A stretch of DNA of 64,000 nucleotides from Sphingomonas sp. Leaf208. GTDB lineage: Bacteria; Pseudomonadota; Alphaproteobacteria; Sphingomonadales; Sphingomonadaceae. Positions 44,534-53,493 of the stretch are shown piece by piece. The notes beneath the pieces are model-generated. The model worked only from the letters and a program-made list of their open reading frames with translations, ran no database searches and was not told the DNA's origin. The stretch lies in the NCBI RefSeq assembly GCF_001421415.1, contig NZ_LMKH01000035.1, positions 476,958 to 540,957 of the forward strand, in the 5' to 3' direction. The position numbers and the translations under genes were made by a program. Numbering within the stretch: the stretch's first letter is position 1; each line of letters begins with the position of its first letter.

Positions 44534-45838
44534 TCAGACCAAAACGGGTGCCGCGGCGCGATCCGCTTCCCCAAACACACGCAGATACCGCGCGATCTCC
44601 GTGGGTTCGCCCGTCGCCTTCGCCGGATTGTCGGACAGTTTAACCGCAGGGCGGCCATTTGCGGCGATCACCTTGCAGACCAGCGAGATTGGCTCGAGCG
44701 CCGCCGCACCGTCGGGATCGCAGCCGCGGAAGTCGTTGGTCAGGTTGGTGCCCCAGCCGAAGCTCATCCGCACGCGGCCGTGAAAATGGCGATAGGTCTG
44801 CTCGATCGTGTCGATGTCCATCCCGTCGGAGAAGATCAGCAGCTTGGTCTTGGGATCGACGCCCTGCTCCTCCCACCAGCGGATGATCTGCTCGCCGCCC
44901 GCGATCGGCGGCGCGCTGTCGGGACGGAAGCCGGTCCACTCCGCCAGCCAGTGCGGGGCGTTGCGCAGGAACGCGGTCGTCCCGAACGCGTCGGGGAGGG
45001 CGATCAACAGATTGCCGTTATAATGTTGCCGCCAATGCTCGAGCACGCGGTACGGCGCCTCGGCAAGCTCGGCGTCGCTTTCAGCGAGCGCGGCGGTCAC
45101 CATCGGCAGCTCGTGCGCGTTCGTCCCGATCGCCTCCAAGTCGGCGTCCATCGCCAGCAGCACGTTCGACGTACCGATAAAACGGTCGCCGAGCCCTTCC
45201 TTCAGCGCCTCGACGCACCAGCGCTGCCACAGGAAGCCGTGTCGACGCCGCGTGCCGAAATCCGACAGCACGAGGTCGGGCAATTCGCGCAGCCGCTCGA
45301 CCTTCTCCCACAGCTTGGCCTTGGCGCGCGCATAGACGATGTCGAGCGCGAACCGACCGCGGTCTCGCAGGGCGGCGCGCGACTTCAGTTCGTTGATGAT
45401 CGTCAGTGCGGGAATTTCCCACATCGTCGTGTGGCTCCACGGCCCTTCGAAATGCAGTTCGTACTGCCCGTCGACCTTGCGGAGGTCGTACGAAGGCAAT
45501 TGAAACTCTGCGAGCCATGCGAGGAACTCGGGCCCGAACATCTTCTGCTTGCCGTAGAAGCTGTTGCCCGCGAGCCAGATCAGCTCCTTCTTCGCAAACC
45601 GCAGCGTCCGCGCGTGATCGAGTTGCGCGCGCAGCTCGGCCTCGTCGACGATCTCGGCGAGCCGCACGGTTTTGGTCCGGTTGATGAGCGCGAAGGTAGC
45701 GTTGACGTCGGGATAGGCCTGCCGGATCATCTGCAACATCAACAGCTTGTAGAAATCGGTATCGAGCAGGCTGCGGACGATCGGATCGAGCCGGAAATTG
45801 TGATTGTACGTCCGGGTGGCGATATCGGTCACGGCCAT
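44534..45838 (-). CDS. pncB: Nicotinate phosphoribosyltransferase
   Basis: Makes nicotinate mononucleotide from nicotinate, PRPP and ATP in the Preiss-Handler route to NAD. The 434-residue protein shows LDTDFYKLLMLQMIRQAYPD near the start, LSDFGTRRRHGFLWQ (catalytic histidine region), FIGTSNVLLAM and LLIFSDGMDIDTIEQTYRHF. ATG 45838 is 9 nt after CAGGAG; ATG 45844 is possible. It is divergent from pncA, which supplies its substrate. Confidence 0.95.
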   Translation of the reverse strand: MAVTDIATRTYNHNFRLDPIVRSLLDTDFYKLLMLQMIRQAYPDVNATFALINRTKTVRLAEIVDEAELRAQLDHARTLRFAKKELIWLAGNSFYGKQKMFGPEFLAWLAEFQLPSYDLRKVDGQYELHFEGPWSHTTMWEIPALTIINELKSRAALRDRGRFALDIVYARAKAKLWEKVERLRELPDLVLSDFGTRRRHGFLWQRWCVEALKEGLGDRFIGTSNVLLAMDADLEAIGTNAHELPMVTAALAESDAELAEAPYRVLEHWRQHYNGNLLIALPDAFGTTAFLRNAPHWLAEWTGFRPDSAPPIAGGEQIIRWWEEQGVDPKTKLLIFSDGMDIDTIEQTYRHFHGRVRMSFGWGTNLTNDFRGCDPDGAAALEPISLVCKVIAANGRPAVKLSDNPAKATGEPTEIARYLRVFGEADRAAAPVLV

Positions 45839-45920
45839 GCGCATGGGCTCCTGCGTTGCGTAGGGGCCGGGTGTCCGAGAAGACGCGTTTGTGTCAAGCA
45901 GCAGCCAAAGGAGATGGGCG

Positions 45921-46535
45921 ATGACGCGGTTCGTGGTCGTGGTGGATACGCAGTGGGATTTCATGGCGGGCGAGGGCGCGCTGAGCGTGGCGGGGGCGGA
46001 AGAGTTGGTCGCGCCGATGCAGGCGTGGCTGTCGGCTCTCACGCCTGACGAGGTTGCCGGCGTCCTGTTCACGTTCGACACCCATTCCACGGAGACCTAC
46101 GCGGCGTCACCCGAGGCGCAGATGTTCCCGATCCACTGCGTCCGCGGCACGCGAGGGTGGGATAACATGCTCGATGTCGCGCTGGTCGACCCGGCGATCC
46201 CGGCGTGGCGGATCGAGAAGGGTGTGTTCGATATGTGGGCCGAATCGGGGCTTGCGATCGAGGATGCGCGGAATGCCGAGCGACCGACTATTGCGCGTGA
46301 GGCGTTTTTCGCGGACTTGGCGGCAAGTAGCGTCACCGATGTCACGGTGATCGGCGTCGCCGCAGATTACTGCGTCCGCTGGGCCGTCGACGGCCTGCTC
46401 GCGCGGGGTTTCGTGGTGACCGTGCCGGCGAGCCTCACCCGCGGTATTGAGCGACAGATCGACGCTGTCGCCGCGGAAGATTTTGCGGGGGCGGGGCTGA
46501 TCGTCGAGCGCGCCAGTACGCCGAACGCAACGTAA
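45921..46535 (+). CDS. pncA: Nicotinamidase (isochorismatase family)
   Basis: Hydrolyses nicotinamide to nicotinate, 204 residues. The catalytic triad of the family is D9 (VVVDTQWDF), K100 (RIEKGVFD) and C151 (GVAADYCVRWA), and the metal site is suggested by FTFDTHSTETY and PIHCVRGTRGW. AAAGGAG is 8 nt before ATG 45921. Divergent pairing with pncB makes a nicotinamide-salvage unit, which supports nicotinamide as the substrate rather than another isochorismatase substrate. Confidence 0.93.
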   Translation: MTRFVVVVDTQWDFMAGEGALSVAGAEELVAPMQAWLSALTPDEVAGVLFTFDTHSTETYAASPEAQMFPIHCVRGTRGWDNMLDVALVDPAIPAWRIEKGVFDMWAESGLAIEDARNAERPTIAREAFFADLAASSVTDVTVIGVAADYCVRWAVDGLLARGFVVTVPASLTRGIERQIDAVAAEDFAGAGLIVERASTPNAT

Positions 46536-46538
46536 GAT

Positions 46539-46595
46539 TGTTCTCCCGCGAAGGCGGGAGCCCAGGCTGGGTCCCCGCCTTCGCGGGGACACATT
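46539..46595. repeat. Paired-palindrome element, family D
   Basis: TTGTTCTCCCGCGAAGGCGGGA and TCCCCGCCTTCGCGGGGACACA around CCCAGGCTGGG. It lies between the stops of pncA and the convergent GH130 gene. Confidence 0.85.
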
Positions 46596-46620
46596 TTACT
46601 GCCGAGCGCGGACCCGCTTC

Positions 46621-47916
46621 TCACGCCATTGCAGCAAGCAGCCGCCCGACATCCACCGTCGCGAACGAGGCGAAATTGTCCGCCACGCCGAACGGCAGCA
46701 ACAGCGTGCGGTCGTGGACGATTCCGCCGCAGCTGTAGACGACGTTCGGCACATAACCGTCGCGTTCGGCCGGGCTCGGCACGATCAGCGGATCGGTCAT
46801 CCGCGCGAGCAACTTCGTTGGGTCGGCCTTGTCGAGAAGGCATGCACCGATACAATAATTACGGACGCTACCGACGCCGTGGGTCAGCACCAACCAGCCT
46901 TCGTCGATCTCGATCGGTGAGCCGCAATTGCCCATCTGGATGAACTCCCATGGCCATTTCGGCTCGACGATCTTGGTGCCGCCGTCCCAGGTCAGCAGAT
47001 CATCCGACGTCAGGTACCAGATATTCTCGTTGTCCTGCCGCCCGAGCATCGCATAGCGCCCGTCGATCTTGCGCGGGAACAGCGCCATGCCCTTGGTCGC
47101 CGCGACCGCACCGCGCATCGGCTGCATCTCGAACGTCTTGAAGTCCTCGCCGCGCAACAGTTCGCAGCGCGCTTCCGAGCCGCTGAAGGCGGTATAGGTG
47201 CCGAGATACTGCACCTTGCCGGCGTCCTCGAAACGGACGAGCCGCAGGTCCTCGATCCCCTGATGCTGGCTCGGCAGGATCGGGAAAATCACCGTCTCTG
47301 ACAGCTCGCGACTGGCGCCGCATTGCAGCCGCGTCGGGCCGCCATCGGTGGCGCCCTGGTCCGACGGCGCCACGCGGGGCGGCACCGCGGTCTGGCTTGC
47401 CGGATCGACTGCAAAGCCGTCGCTCGGCGACCAGCTGCCCGTCCGGAACGTCACCGACGAGACGTGCCCTTCGCCAATCCCACGCAACGACAGTATGAAC
47501 CGCAGGCCGCCCTCGGGAGCATTGGCCTGGTCGGGATCCAGCACCATGCTCGGGTTGAACAGCGCGGCGGCCTCGAAAGAATATTCGCCGCTGAGATACG
47601 CGCCGATCAGCAGCTTCTGGTCGGTGTCGACCTCTCGCTCGTCTTTGAGCACCCCCATGACCTCGCCGAAGCGGTGCAGGAGAAGCTCGTCGACATCGCG
47701 GTGGCGTTCGTCGAGCGACTCCATGACGCGACGACGTTCGGCGCGGAGTTCGTCGGGCGAGAGCGACAGAACGCGGTCGATCACGCGGGCGGCGCGGGGG
47801 TGGCCGTCGACCTTGAACGCGCCGGGATATTCGATGTTGAACGGCCGGATGACGGTCCGCGAAGGGTCGGGTCGCAACTGGATGTCGGAGAAAGTGACGA
47901 GTTCGGCGTCCGCCAT
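46621..47916 (-). CDS. GH130-family glycosidase or phosphorylase
   Basis: A 431-residue cytoplasmic protein of glycoside hydrolase family 130 (beta-1,4-mannoside phosphorylases and related enzymes), five-bladed propeller fold. Visible parts are VIRPFNIEYPGAFKVDGHPR with an N-terminal helical extension, SEYSFEAAALFNPSMVLDPD-like propeller entry (sequence YSFEAAALFNPSMVLD), IEDLRLVRFEDAGKVQYLGT, NIWYLTSDDLLTWDGG and YVPNVVYSCGGIVHD near the end. The long extension and sequence resemble the subgroup common in sphingomonads. Substrate is unknown. Confidence 0.85.
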   Translation of the reverse strand: MADAELVTFSDIQLRPDPSRTVIRPFNIEYPGAFKVDGHPRAARVIDRVLSLSPDELRAERRRVMESLDERHRDVDELLLHRFGEVMGVLKDEREVDTDQKLLIGAYLSGEYSFEAAALFNPSMVLDPDQANAPEGGLRFILSLRGIGEGHVSSVTFRTGSWSPSDGFAVDPASQTAVPPRVAPSDQGATDGGPTRLQCGASRELSETVIFPILPSQHQGIEDLRLVRFEDAGKVQYLGTYTAFSGSEARCELLRGEDFKTFEMQPMRGAVAATKGMALFPRKIDGRYAMLGRQDNENIWYLTSDDLLTWDGGTKIVEPKWPWEFIQMGNCGSPIEIDEGWLVLTHGVGSVRNYCIGACLLDKADPTKLLARMTDPLIVPSPAERDGYVPNVVYSCGGIVHDRTLLLPFGVADNFASFATVDVGRLLAAMA

Positions 47917-48337
47917 GATCGGCTCCAGATGACACGGTATCGGCGCCCCGTAGCGGGCAAGACGACATCGCGAGGGTTGCCGGCAGTGAACGCCGAAACC
48001 ACCCCGATGGCTACATGAATTCAGCGTCACCCCGGCATTGTTGCGTACATGCCGCAACCTTGCCGAAACACTGCGGCAACCTTCGCCTGCCACTTCACCG
48101 CTTCGATCTTCGATGGATCAGCGCCCAGAGGATGTGGCATGCACGCACGATCATTACCGCCGAAAGGCTGCGCGCTCGGTCGCCATCTACCGCGATCGCG
48201 GCACCGCGACGTGAAGGGTGAGCCGATCCAGCGCTCCGCCTGTCGGTGCTGCGGCGTGGCCATCGTCAAGTCCGCGGTCAGTCGTCGCTGGATCGTGTCG
48301 GGCATGCTTGGCTGAACCGAATGTCGCGACGATGGCG
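47917..48337. other. Intergenic stretch, no convincing gene
   Basis: A gap of 421 bp upstream of the GH130 gene. Reading frames here lack ribosome-binding sites and protein-like composition. A weak dyad TTGCGTACATGCCGCAA lies near 48039-48055 and further GCGGCAA repeats follow at about 48072. No repeat family, terminator or RNA gene is recognised. It presumably holds the promoter of the GH130 gene. Confidence 0.5.
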
Positions 48338-49060
48338 TCAGGGCTTGGCGCGTTCCGGTGGCGGGACGGCCGGTTCGTCCGAGCCGTTGCGCCACGTCTC
48401 GCCACCCGCGCGTGGCAGTTCGCCGCGGGTCAGCGCGCCGTCATGGTTCCGGTCGACCGCGGCGAAGCGCGTTGCCGCAGCCTTGGCAAACTCGCCAGAA
48501 TCGATGCCGCGGTTCAGGTTCGCATCGGCGGCGATTACCGGCTCCGGCAGGTCGAAAAAGCCGTAGCGCGCGGCGCCGATGCGTTCGTGGACGACGGTGG
48601 CGCCCTTCTTGCTGTCGCCGTTGCCGAACTGCATGCCCTGGCCGCCAGACCCGCCGCCACCACCTCGCCCGCGTCCGCCACGGCCGCGCTCGCCACCTTC
48701 GGACCGCGGCCCGCGTCCGCCGGATGTGACGCGAATCTCGGGGACCAGGACGTTTTCATAATACGCAATGTCGTCGGGATCGATCTCGCCGTCCTTGCCG
48801 CGATCGAGCACGGCGAAGAAGCGCGCGGCATCATGCTGGAATTCGGCCATCGTGATCCGCCCGTCGCCATCGGTATCGGCGCCCGCGAACCACAGGTCCT
48901 GCGCCGCGCCCGGCTTCAGCGACGCGCGGAACGGTTCGCCCATCGGACTGATGAACAACTGGCCGCGGCCTCGCGCCGGACCGTGTCCGCCCTGAGGGTG
49001 CGGCGTCTGAGCCGAGCATCCGGCCAGCGCGGCGGCGATGCCGAGGTAAAGGATACGCAT
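48338..49060 (-). CDS. EF-hand lipoprotein with glycine-arginine linker
   Basis: A 240-residue exported lipoprotein (MRILYLGIAAALAGCSAQ, C15) with EF-hand calcium loops. The loops DTDGDGRITMAEF and DRNHDGALTRGEL look complete; DRGKDGEIDPDDI and DANLNRGIDSGEF are degenerate. Between the pairs lies a low-complexity G- and R-rich stretch (GGERGRGGRGRGGGGGSGG). Likely periplasmic or surface calcium binding; no enzymatic motif. It lies 79 nt downstream of the histidine kinase on the same strand, so the three may be co-transcribed. Confidence 0.85.
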   Translation of the reverse strand: MRILYLGIAAALAGCSAQTPHPQGGHGPARGRGQLFISPMGEPFRASLKPGAAQDLWFAGADTDGDGRITMAEFQHDAARFFAVLDRGKDGEIDPDDIAYYENVLVPEIRVTSGGRGPRSEGGERGRGGRGRGGGGGSGGQGMQFGNGDSKKGATVVHERIGAARYGFFDLPEPVIAADANLNRGIDSGEFAKAAATRFAAVDRNHDGALTRGELPRAGGETWRNGSDEPAVPPPERAKP

Positions 49061-49138
49061 GCAATCTCCCGAAATGCCGTGATATTCGTCTGACACGGCG
49101 ATCGTTGCCGCGATATTTCGGCTGACCCCTCGCGCAGT

Positions 49139-50518
49139 TCAGATCGGCAACGTCACGCGCGCGAGCAACCCGACGCCCGGGCGGTTCTCGATCGTCGCAT
49201 CGCCGCCATGCGCGCGTGCCACCGCGCGGACGCTGGCGAGGCCAAGTCCGCTGCCGCCGGTGTCGCGGTTGCGCGATTGCTCGGCACGGAAGAACGGCTC
49301 GAACGCGCGAGCGAGATCCGCTGGCGCCATGCCCGGACCGGAGTCGCATACCTCGACGATCGCGACCCCGCCCTCGCGGCGCACTTCCACCTCGGCATGG
49401 CCGGCATATTTGACCGCGTTGCCGACCAGGTTCGCGAGCAGCGCCTTCAACGACGGCGCATCACCCTCCAGCGCGAGTGGGTCGCCCGGAAGCAACGCCA
49501 CCGCATCGCCGCGGTCGGCAAAGTCATCCGCGACGCTCTCGGCTAGCGACCGAAGATCGAGTCTTTGCCGACGGACATGCCGGGTCATGTCGCGGACGAA
49601 CGCCATCGCCGAACCGATCCGCTCGCTCATCTCCTGGATGTCGCCCTCGCTTGCCGCCCGGATATCGTCGGGCGCCTTTTCCAGCCGCAGCGACAACCGC
49701 ATCAACGGCGTCCGCAGATCATGCGCGACCGCGGCGATCAGGGTCGTCCGATCCTCGACATAGCGGTTCAGCCGCTCCTGCATCAGGTTGAACGCGGTGG
49801 CCGCTTCGGCGATCTCGGGCGGGCCGACGATCGGTAGCGGTTCGGCACGGGGATCGCGACCGAGACGCTCGGCGGCGGCGGCGAACAGCGCGATCGGCTT
49901 CACCACGCGCCGCGCCATTACCCATGCCACGCCCGCGGCTACGATCATCGCGACCAGGAACCACAGCACGATCCGCATACGCCAGGGGCCGATCGTGGTG
50001 TGCGTCGGCCGGATCACGCGCCACCGGCCGTTCGGCATCTCGATCGACACGACGAACGGGCCGAACAGCGCATTGTCGAACGATTGCGGCAGATGCCCCG
50101 AACGGCCCATGCCGAGCGGCAGCGGCGGCCGAAGCGCGCCAGCGAACAGCGGCATCGCCGATCGCTCGGTCTCGACGGTCACCTTGGTCCGCACCAGTCC
50201 GAGATCGGCGGCGATCGATTCGGCGAGCCGAGCGTCGCGCGGATTGTCGGTCGGGTGGGGCGGGCCAGTCGCAATATCGACCTTGAGCTGACCAGTCGGA
50301 TCGCGTCCCGTCCGTGCGACGGCGGCGACGCGGTTGGCGGTGAAGATCTGTGGCCGAGGCGGCGGCATCAGCAACACGATCGCGAAGTTCAGGATCTGGA
50401 CCAGCAGCACGGTCGTCAGCCCCAGCACGAAGATGCGCAGGAACATCGGCCAGGATCGCTGGGGGTTACGCCGCATCGGCGGGTCGATCTTGCCGGCTGT
50501 CGGCGTCGGGTGGCGCAT
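49139..50518 (-). CDS. Two-component sensor histidine kinase (EnvZ-like)
   Basis: A 459-residue inner-membrane kinase. Two membrane segments (about 27-50 and 183-201) flank a periplasmic sensor domain, then a HAMP domain (MARRVVKPIALFAAAAERLG), the phospho-accepting H266 in AAVAHDLRTPLMRLSLRLE, and the ATPase domain with NLVGNAVKYA (N box), VCDSGPGMAPADL (G1) and GGSGLGLASV (G2). ATG 50518 overlaps the regulator stop as TGATG. Signal unknown; the architecture is that of EnvZ and related kinases. Confidence 0.94.
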   Translation of the reverse strand: MRHPTPTAGKIDPPMRRNPQRSWPMFLRIFVLGLTTVLLVQILNFAIVLLMPPPRPQIFTANRVAAVARTGRDPTGQLKVDIATGPPHPTDNPRDARLAESIAADLGLVRTKVTVETERSAMPLFAGALRPPLPLGMGRSGHLPQSFDNALFGPFVVSIEMPNGRWRVIRPTHTTIGPWRMRIVLWFLVAMIVAAGVAWVMARRVVKPIALFAAAAERLGRDPRAEPLPIVGPPEIAEAATAFNLMQERLNRYVEDRTTLIAAVAHDLRTPLMRLSLRLEKAPDDIRAASEGDIQEMSERIGSAMAFVRDMTRHVRRQRLDLRSLAESVADDFADRGDAVALLPGDPLALEGDAPSLKALLANLVGNAVKYAGHAEVEVRREGGVAIVEVCDSGPGMAPADLARAFEPFFRAEQSRNRDTGGSGLGLASVRAVARAHGGDATIENRPGVGLLARVTLPI

Positions 50519-51273
50519 CACAGGCGCACCACGCGGGGAACGAAGCAATAGCCTTCGTTGCGGATCGTCCGGATGATCTCGTCGTCGTGCGAGCGCAGCT
50601 TGCGGCGCAAGCGGCTGACCTGCACGTCGATCGCGCGATCGAACGCGTCGGTGTCCGGCCCTCGTGCCGCCTCCAGCAACGCGTCGCGCGCCAGCACGCG
50701 CCGTGGTCGCTCGACGAACGCGCGCAGTACCGCGAACTCGCCGTCGGTCAGGTCGATCAGTGTGCCGTCGGGATCGAACAGTTCGTGCGCCGCGAAATCG
50801 ACGCGCCAGCCGAGGAACCCGAACGCGCGGCTGTCGCCCGCATCCTGCATCTCGCGTGCACGCAGCGCGGCACGAACGGTCGCCAAAATCTCGCGCGGGC
50901 TGCACGGCTTGGACAGATAATGGCTCGCACCGATCTCCAGCCCCAGGATCCGGTCGGGCTCGTCGCCCAGCGCGCTCAGCATCACAACCGGCGGTGCCCC
51001 CGTCCGCGCCAAGCGACGACACACCGATAGCCCGTCCTCGCCGGGCATCATCACGTCGAGCAGGATCAGCGACACCGCACACCGCGCGAGCACGCCGTCC
51101 ATCTCCTGCGCGTTCGTCGCGGTCTCGACCTGATAGCCGTGCATGCCGAGGCTCTCCGCCAGCAGCGTGCGGATCATGTGGTCGTCATCGACCACCAGCA
51201 GCACGGGTTTCGCAAGGTCGGGCACGGAAGCAGGGATCATGCCGCCGTCCTGCAAGGCAAGTGTGTTCGGCAT
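50518..51273 (-). CDS. OmpR-family response regulator
   Basis: A receiver plus winged-helix regulator, about 251 residues. The phospho-accepting aspartate is D73 in SLILLDVMMPGEDGLS; the acidic pair VVDDDH and the lysine in SKPCSPREI complete the receiver. The DNA-binding domain contains LTDGEFAVLRAFVERPRRVL and DVQVSRLRRKLR. ATG 51273 or ATG 51240 could be the start. It is coupled to the kinase by TGATG and separated by 25 nt from a LysR gene on the same strand. Confidence 0.93.
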   Translation of the reverse strand: MPNTLALQDGGMIPASVPDLAKPVLLVVDDDHMIRTLLAESLGMHGYQVETATNAQEMDGVLARCAVSLILLDVMMPGEDGLSVCRRLARTGAPPVVMLSALGDEPDRILGLEIGASHYLSKPCSPREILATVRAALRAREMQDAGDSRAFGFLGWRVDFAAHELFDPDGTLIDLTDGEFAVLRAFVERPRRVLARDALLEAARGPDTDAFDRAIDVQVSRLRRKLRSHDDEIIRTIRNEGYCFVPRVVRL

Positions 51274-51298
51274 ATTTCTGTTGGTCGATCGAGGCCGC

Positions 51299-52207
51299 TC
51301 ATGGCTGCCCGCGTCGGGCTGCAACGAAATCGATGAACGCGCGCAGTGGTGCCGGAAGATACCGCCGTCCCGAATAATAGAGGAACGGACCGGAGAAGCG
51401 CTGCCACCACGGTTCCAGCACCGGCACCAGCGCGCCGCTGTCGAGATGCGGTCGCAGCCAATCCTCGAACAGGTGGATGATTCCAGTCCCCGCCAGCGCC
51501 GCATCGACCGCGAGATCGGTGGCCGCGCCGACGCGCACGATCAGCGGTCCGCCGGGCTCGACCTTGACGATCTCGCCGTCGCGCTCGAACTCCCAAGGCA
51601 TCATCGAGCGGCTGGAAAACTGACCGCGGATACAAGCGTGGTCGAGCAGATCGCGGGGGTGCACGGGCGTGCCGCGGCGGGCGAGATAGTCGGGGGACGC
51701 CGCCGTCGCGAACCGTTGCTCGCGCGGACCGATCGGTATCGCGATCATGTCCAGTTCCAGCCGCTCGTCATAGCGGATTCCGGCGTCGCACCCCGCCGCG
51801 AGCATGTCGACGAAGCTGTCCTCGGCGATCACCTCCAGCCTGATGTCGGGATAGGCGGCGAGGAACGCCGGCACGATCGCGGGCAGGACCAGTCGCGCGG
51901 CGCTGACCGGCACGTTCAGCCGCAACGGTCCCGCCGGCAGATCGCGATAGCCGTTGACCACGTCCAGCGCCGCCTCGACTTCGGCAAGCGCTGGGCCGAG
52001 CCGGTCGAGCAGGCGCGCACCGGCTTCGGTCGGCGCCACGCTCCGCGTCGTCCGGTTGAGCAACCGCACACCGAGCCTTGCCTCCAGTCGGCGAACCGCC
52101 TCACTCAGTCCCGACGCGCTGCCACCGCTGGTCCGTGCGCCGTCACGAAATCCACCCGCTCGCGCGACCGTCACGAACGCGGAGAGATCGCCTGCGTCGA
52201 CTGCCAT
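51299..52207 (-). CDS. LysR-family regulator divergent from pdxI-like gene
   Basis: A 302-residue LysR-type regulator. Its N-terminal helix-turn-helix (AGGFRDGARTSGGSASGLSEAVRRLEARLG) is in the usual place and RTTRSVAPTEAGARLL follows. The ligand domain is of the CrgA/GcvA-like group (DAGIRYDERLELDMIAIPIG). It lacks the OxyR cysteine pair. It is divergent from an aldo-keto reductase with an inverted repeat in the gap, so it probably controls that gene and itself. Confidence 0.9.
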   Translation of the reverse strand: MAVDAGDLSAFVTVARAGGFRDGARTSGGSASGLSEAVRRLEARLGVRLLNRTTRSVAPTEAGARLLDRLGPALAEVEAALDVVNGYRDLPAGPLRLNVPVSAARLVLPAIVPAFLAAYPDIRLEVIAEDSFVDMLAAGCDAGIRYDERLELDMIAIPIGPREQRFATAASPDYLARRGTPVHPRDLLDHACIRGQFSSRSMMPWEFERDGEIVKVEPGGPLIVRVGAATDLAVDAALAGTGIIHLFEDWLRPHLDSGALVPVLEPWWQRFSGPFLYYSGRRYLPAPLRAFIDFVAARRGQP

Positions 52208-52240
52208 TGTGCGTGCCCCCGTACAGCCCGTGCCGATACT

Positions 52241-52268
52241 ACCGCGTTATCGTAACAGCCAACGCGGT
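52241..52268. promoter_or_regulatory. Probable LysR operator
   Basis: A perfect inverted repeat ACCGCGTT/AACGCGGT (52241-52248 and 52261-52268), 12-nt spacer, in the 94-bp gap between the divergent LysR and PdxI-like genes. It lies 33 nt upstream of both starts, the normal place for a LysR box. Confidence 0.6.
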
Positions 52269-52301
52269 CCATATGAAGGTCACACTTTGGAGGACCGGAT
52301 C

Positions 52302-53183
52302 ATGAACACGCACGGCATCACCACCACCGCCCCGCTCGCAGGCCGCACCGTCAACCGTCTCGGCTACGGCGCGATGCAACTTGCCGGCCCCGGCGTGTTC
52401 GGGCCTCCCAAGGATCACGACGCGGCGATTGCGGTCCTGCGCGCGGCGGTAGCAGCGGGCGTGAACCATATCGACACGAGCGACTTCTACGGCCCTCACG
52501 TCACCAATCGCCTGATCCGCGAGGCGCTGCATCCGTATGCCGACGACCCCGTGATCGTCACGAAGATCGGTGCGCGGCGGGGACCTGAGGGCTCATGGGA
52601 TCCCGCTTTCTCGGCCGCGGAGCTGACCAGCGCGGTCCACGACAATCTGCGCAATCTCGGGCTCGATACGCTAGACATCGTCAATCTTCGCGCGATGTTC
52701 GATACGCATGGACCCGCCGAGGGCTCGATCGCCGAGCCGCTCGCGACGCTGGTCGATCTCCAGCGGCAGGGTTTGGTCCGCCATATCGGGCTCAGCAACG
52801 TTACGCCGACGCAGGTCGCGGAAGGGCGCGCGATGACGACCATCGCCTGCGTGCAGAACCAGTATAATCTCGCGCACCGCGACGACGATGCGCTGATCGA
52901 CGATCTGGTGGAGGCGGGGATCGCGTATGTGCCGTTCTTCCCGCTCGGTGGGTTCTCGCCGTTGCAATCGTCCGCATTGTCGGACGTCGCACGTGATCTG
53001 GACGCGACGCCGATGCAGGTCGCGCTCGCGTGGCTGTTGCAGCGTTCGCCGAACATCCTGCTGATCCCCGGCACGTCGTCGGTCGGTCATCTGCGTGAGA
53101 ACCTTGCGGCGGGGGACATCGTGCTGCCCGCCGACGCGATCGCGACGCTCGATCGGATCGGCGCGGACGCTGCGTCCGACTAA
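52302..53183 (+). CDS. pdxI: Aldo-keto reductase, pyridoxine 4-dehydrogenase (PdxI/YdbC) type
   Basis: NADPH-dependent reductase of the E. coli YdbC/PdxI type, which interconverts pyridoxal and pyridoxine. The 293-residue protein matches that protein as I know it in long stretches: RLGYGAMQLAGPGVFGPP, NHIDTSDFYGPHVTN, VTKIGARRG, NLGLDTLDIVNLRAM and SPNILLIPGTSSVGHLREN. Catalytic D58, Y63 and K88 are present; the usual histidine is an arginine in VNLRAM, as in PdxI. GGAGG precedes ATG 52302. Controlled probably by the divergent LysR protein. Confidence 0.9.
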   Translation: MNTHGITTTAPLAGRTVNRLGYGAMQLAGPGVFGPPKDHDAAIAVLRAAVAAGVNHIDTSDFYGPHVTNRLIREALHPYADDPVIVTKIGARRGPEGSWDPAFSAAELTSAVHDNLRNLGLDTLDIVNLRAMFDTHGPAEGSIAEPLATLVDLQRQGLVRHIGLSNVTPTQVAEGRAMTTIACVQNQYNLAHRDDDALIDDLVEAGIAYVPFFPLGGFSPLQSSALSDVARDLDATPMQVALAWLLQRSPNILLIPGTSSVGHLRENLAAGDIVLPADAIATLDRIGADAASD

Positions 53184-53222
53184 GCATTTCCGTCCGGGCG
53201 GCGGGCGGCTAACGGCAGCGTC

Positions 53223-53480
53223 ATGGCCAAGAAACGCTACCTCACCGCGACGCTGCCCGACGGTTATGTGAAGACGATCGGCCCGACCGCGACGCCGTTC
53301 ACGCATTACTGGCGGATCGTCGCGGTGCTGGCCAACGGCAAGACCGAGATCTTCTGGGGCCACACCAAGTCGCTGGTCGAAGCGAAGAAGAAGCGCAATG
53401 CGCTCGCGGAGGCCGCGGCGCAACGCGGGTGGCAGCGCTACGACTTCGAGTTCGTCGAGTTGGTGGCCTCCGACGGCTGA
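53223..53480 (+). CDS. Small basic protein of unknown function
   Basis: An 85-residue soluble protein beginning MAKKRYLTATLPDGYVKTIG. It is basic and has a compact alpha-beta pattern (TPFTHYWRIVAVLANGKTEIFWG, then a helix EAKKKRNALAEAAAQRGW). It lies 40 nt downstream of pdxI and may share its transcript. Family not recognised. Codon usage fits a real gene. Confidence 0.65.
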   Translation: MAKKRYLTATLPDGYVKTIGPTATPFTHYWRIVAVLANGKTEIFWGHTKSLVEAKKKRNALAEAAAQRGWQRYDFEFVELVASDG

Positions 53481-53493
53481 TTTCGTCCGCCGT

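Noticed and set aside
44020..44783. Plus-strand frames overlapping the start of the TonB receptor gene and the end of pncB
   Set aside because: They are antisense to two well-supported genes and carry no protein-like pattern.
47917..48337. Short reading frames in the gap upstream of the GH130 gene
   Set aside because: No ribosome-binding sites, odd composition rich in C and R, and overlapping alternatives on both strands.
49139..51082. A 647-codon frame suggesting a larger kinase fused to upstream sequence
   Set aside because: The first 188 codons are the response-regulator gene read in the wrong frame. The kinase starts at 50518 with a TGATG overlap.
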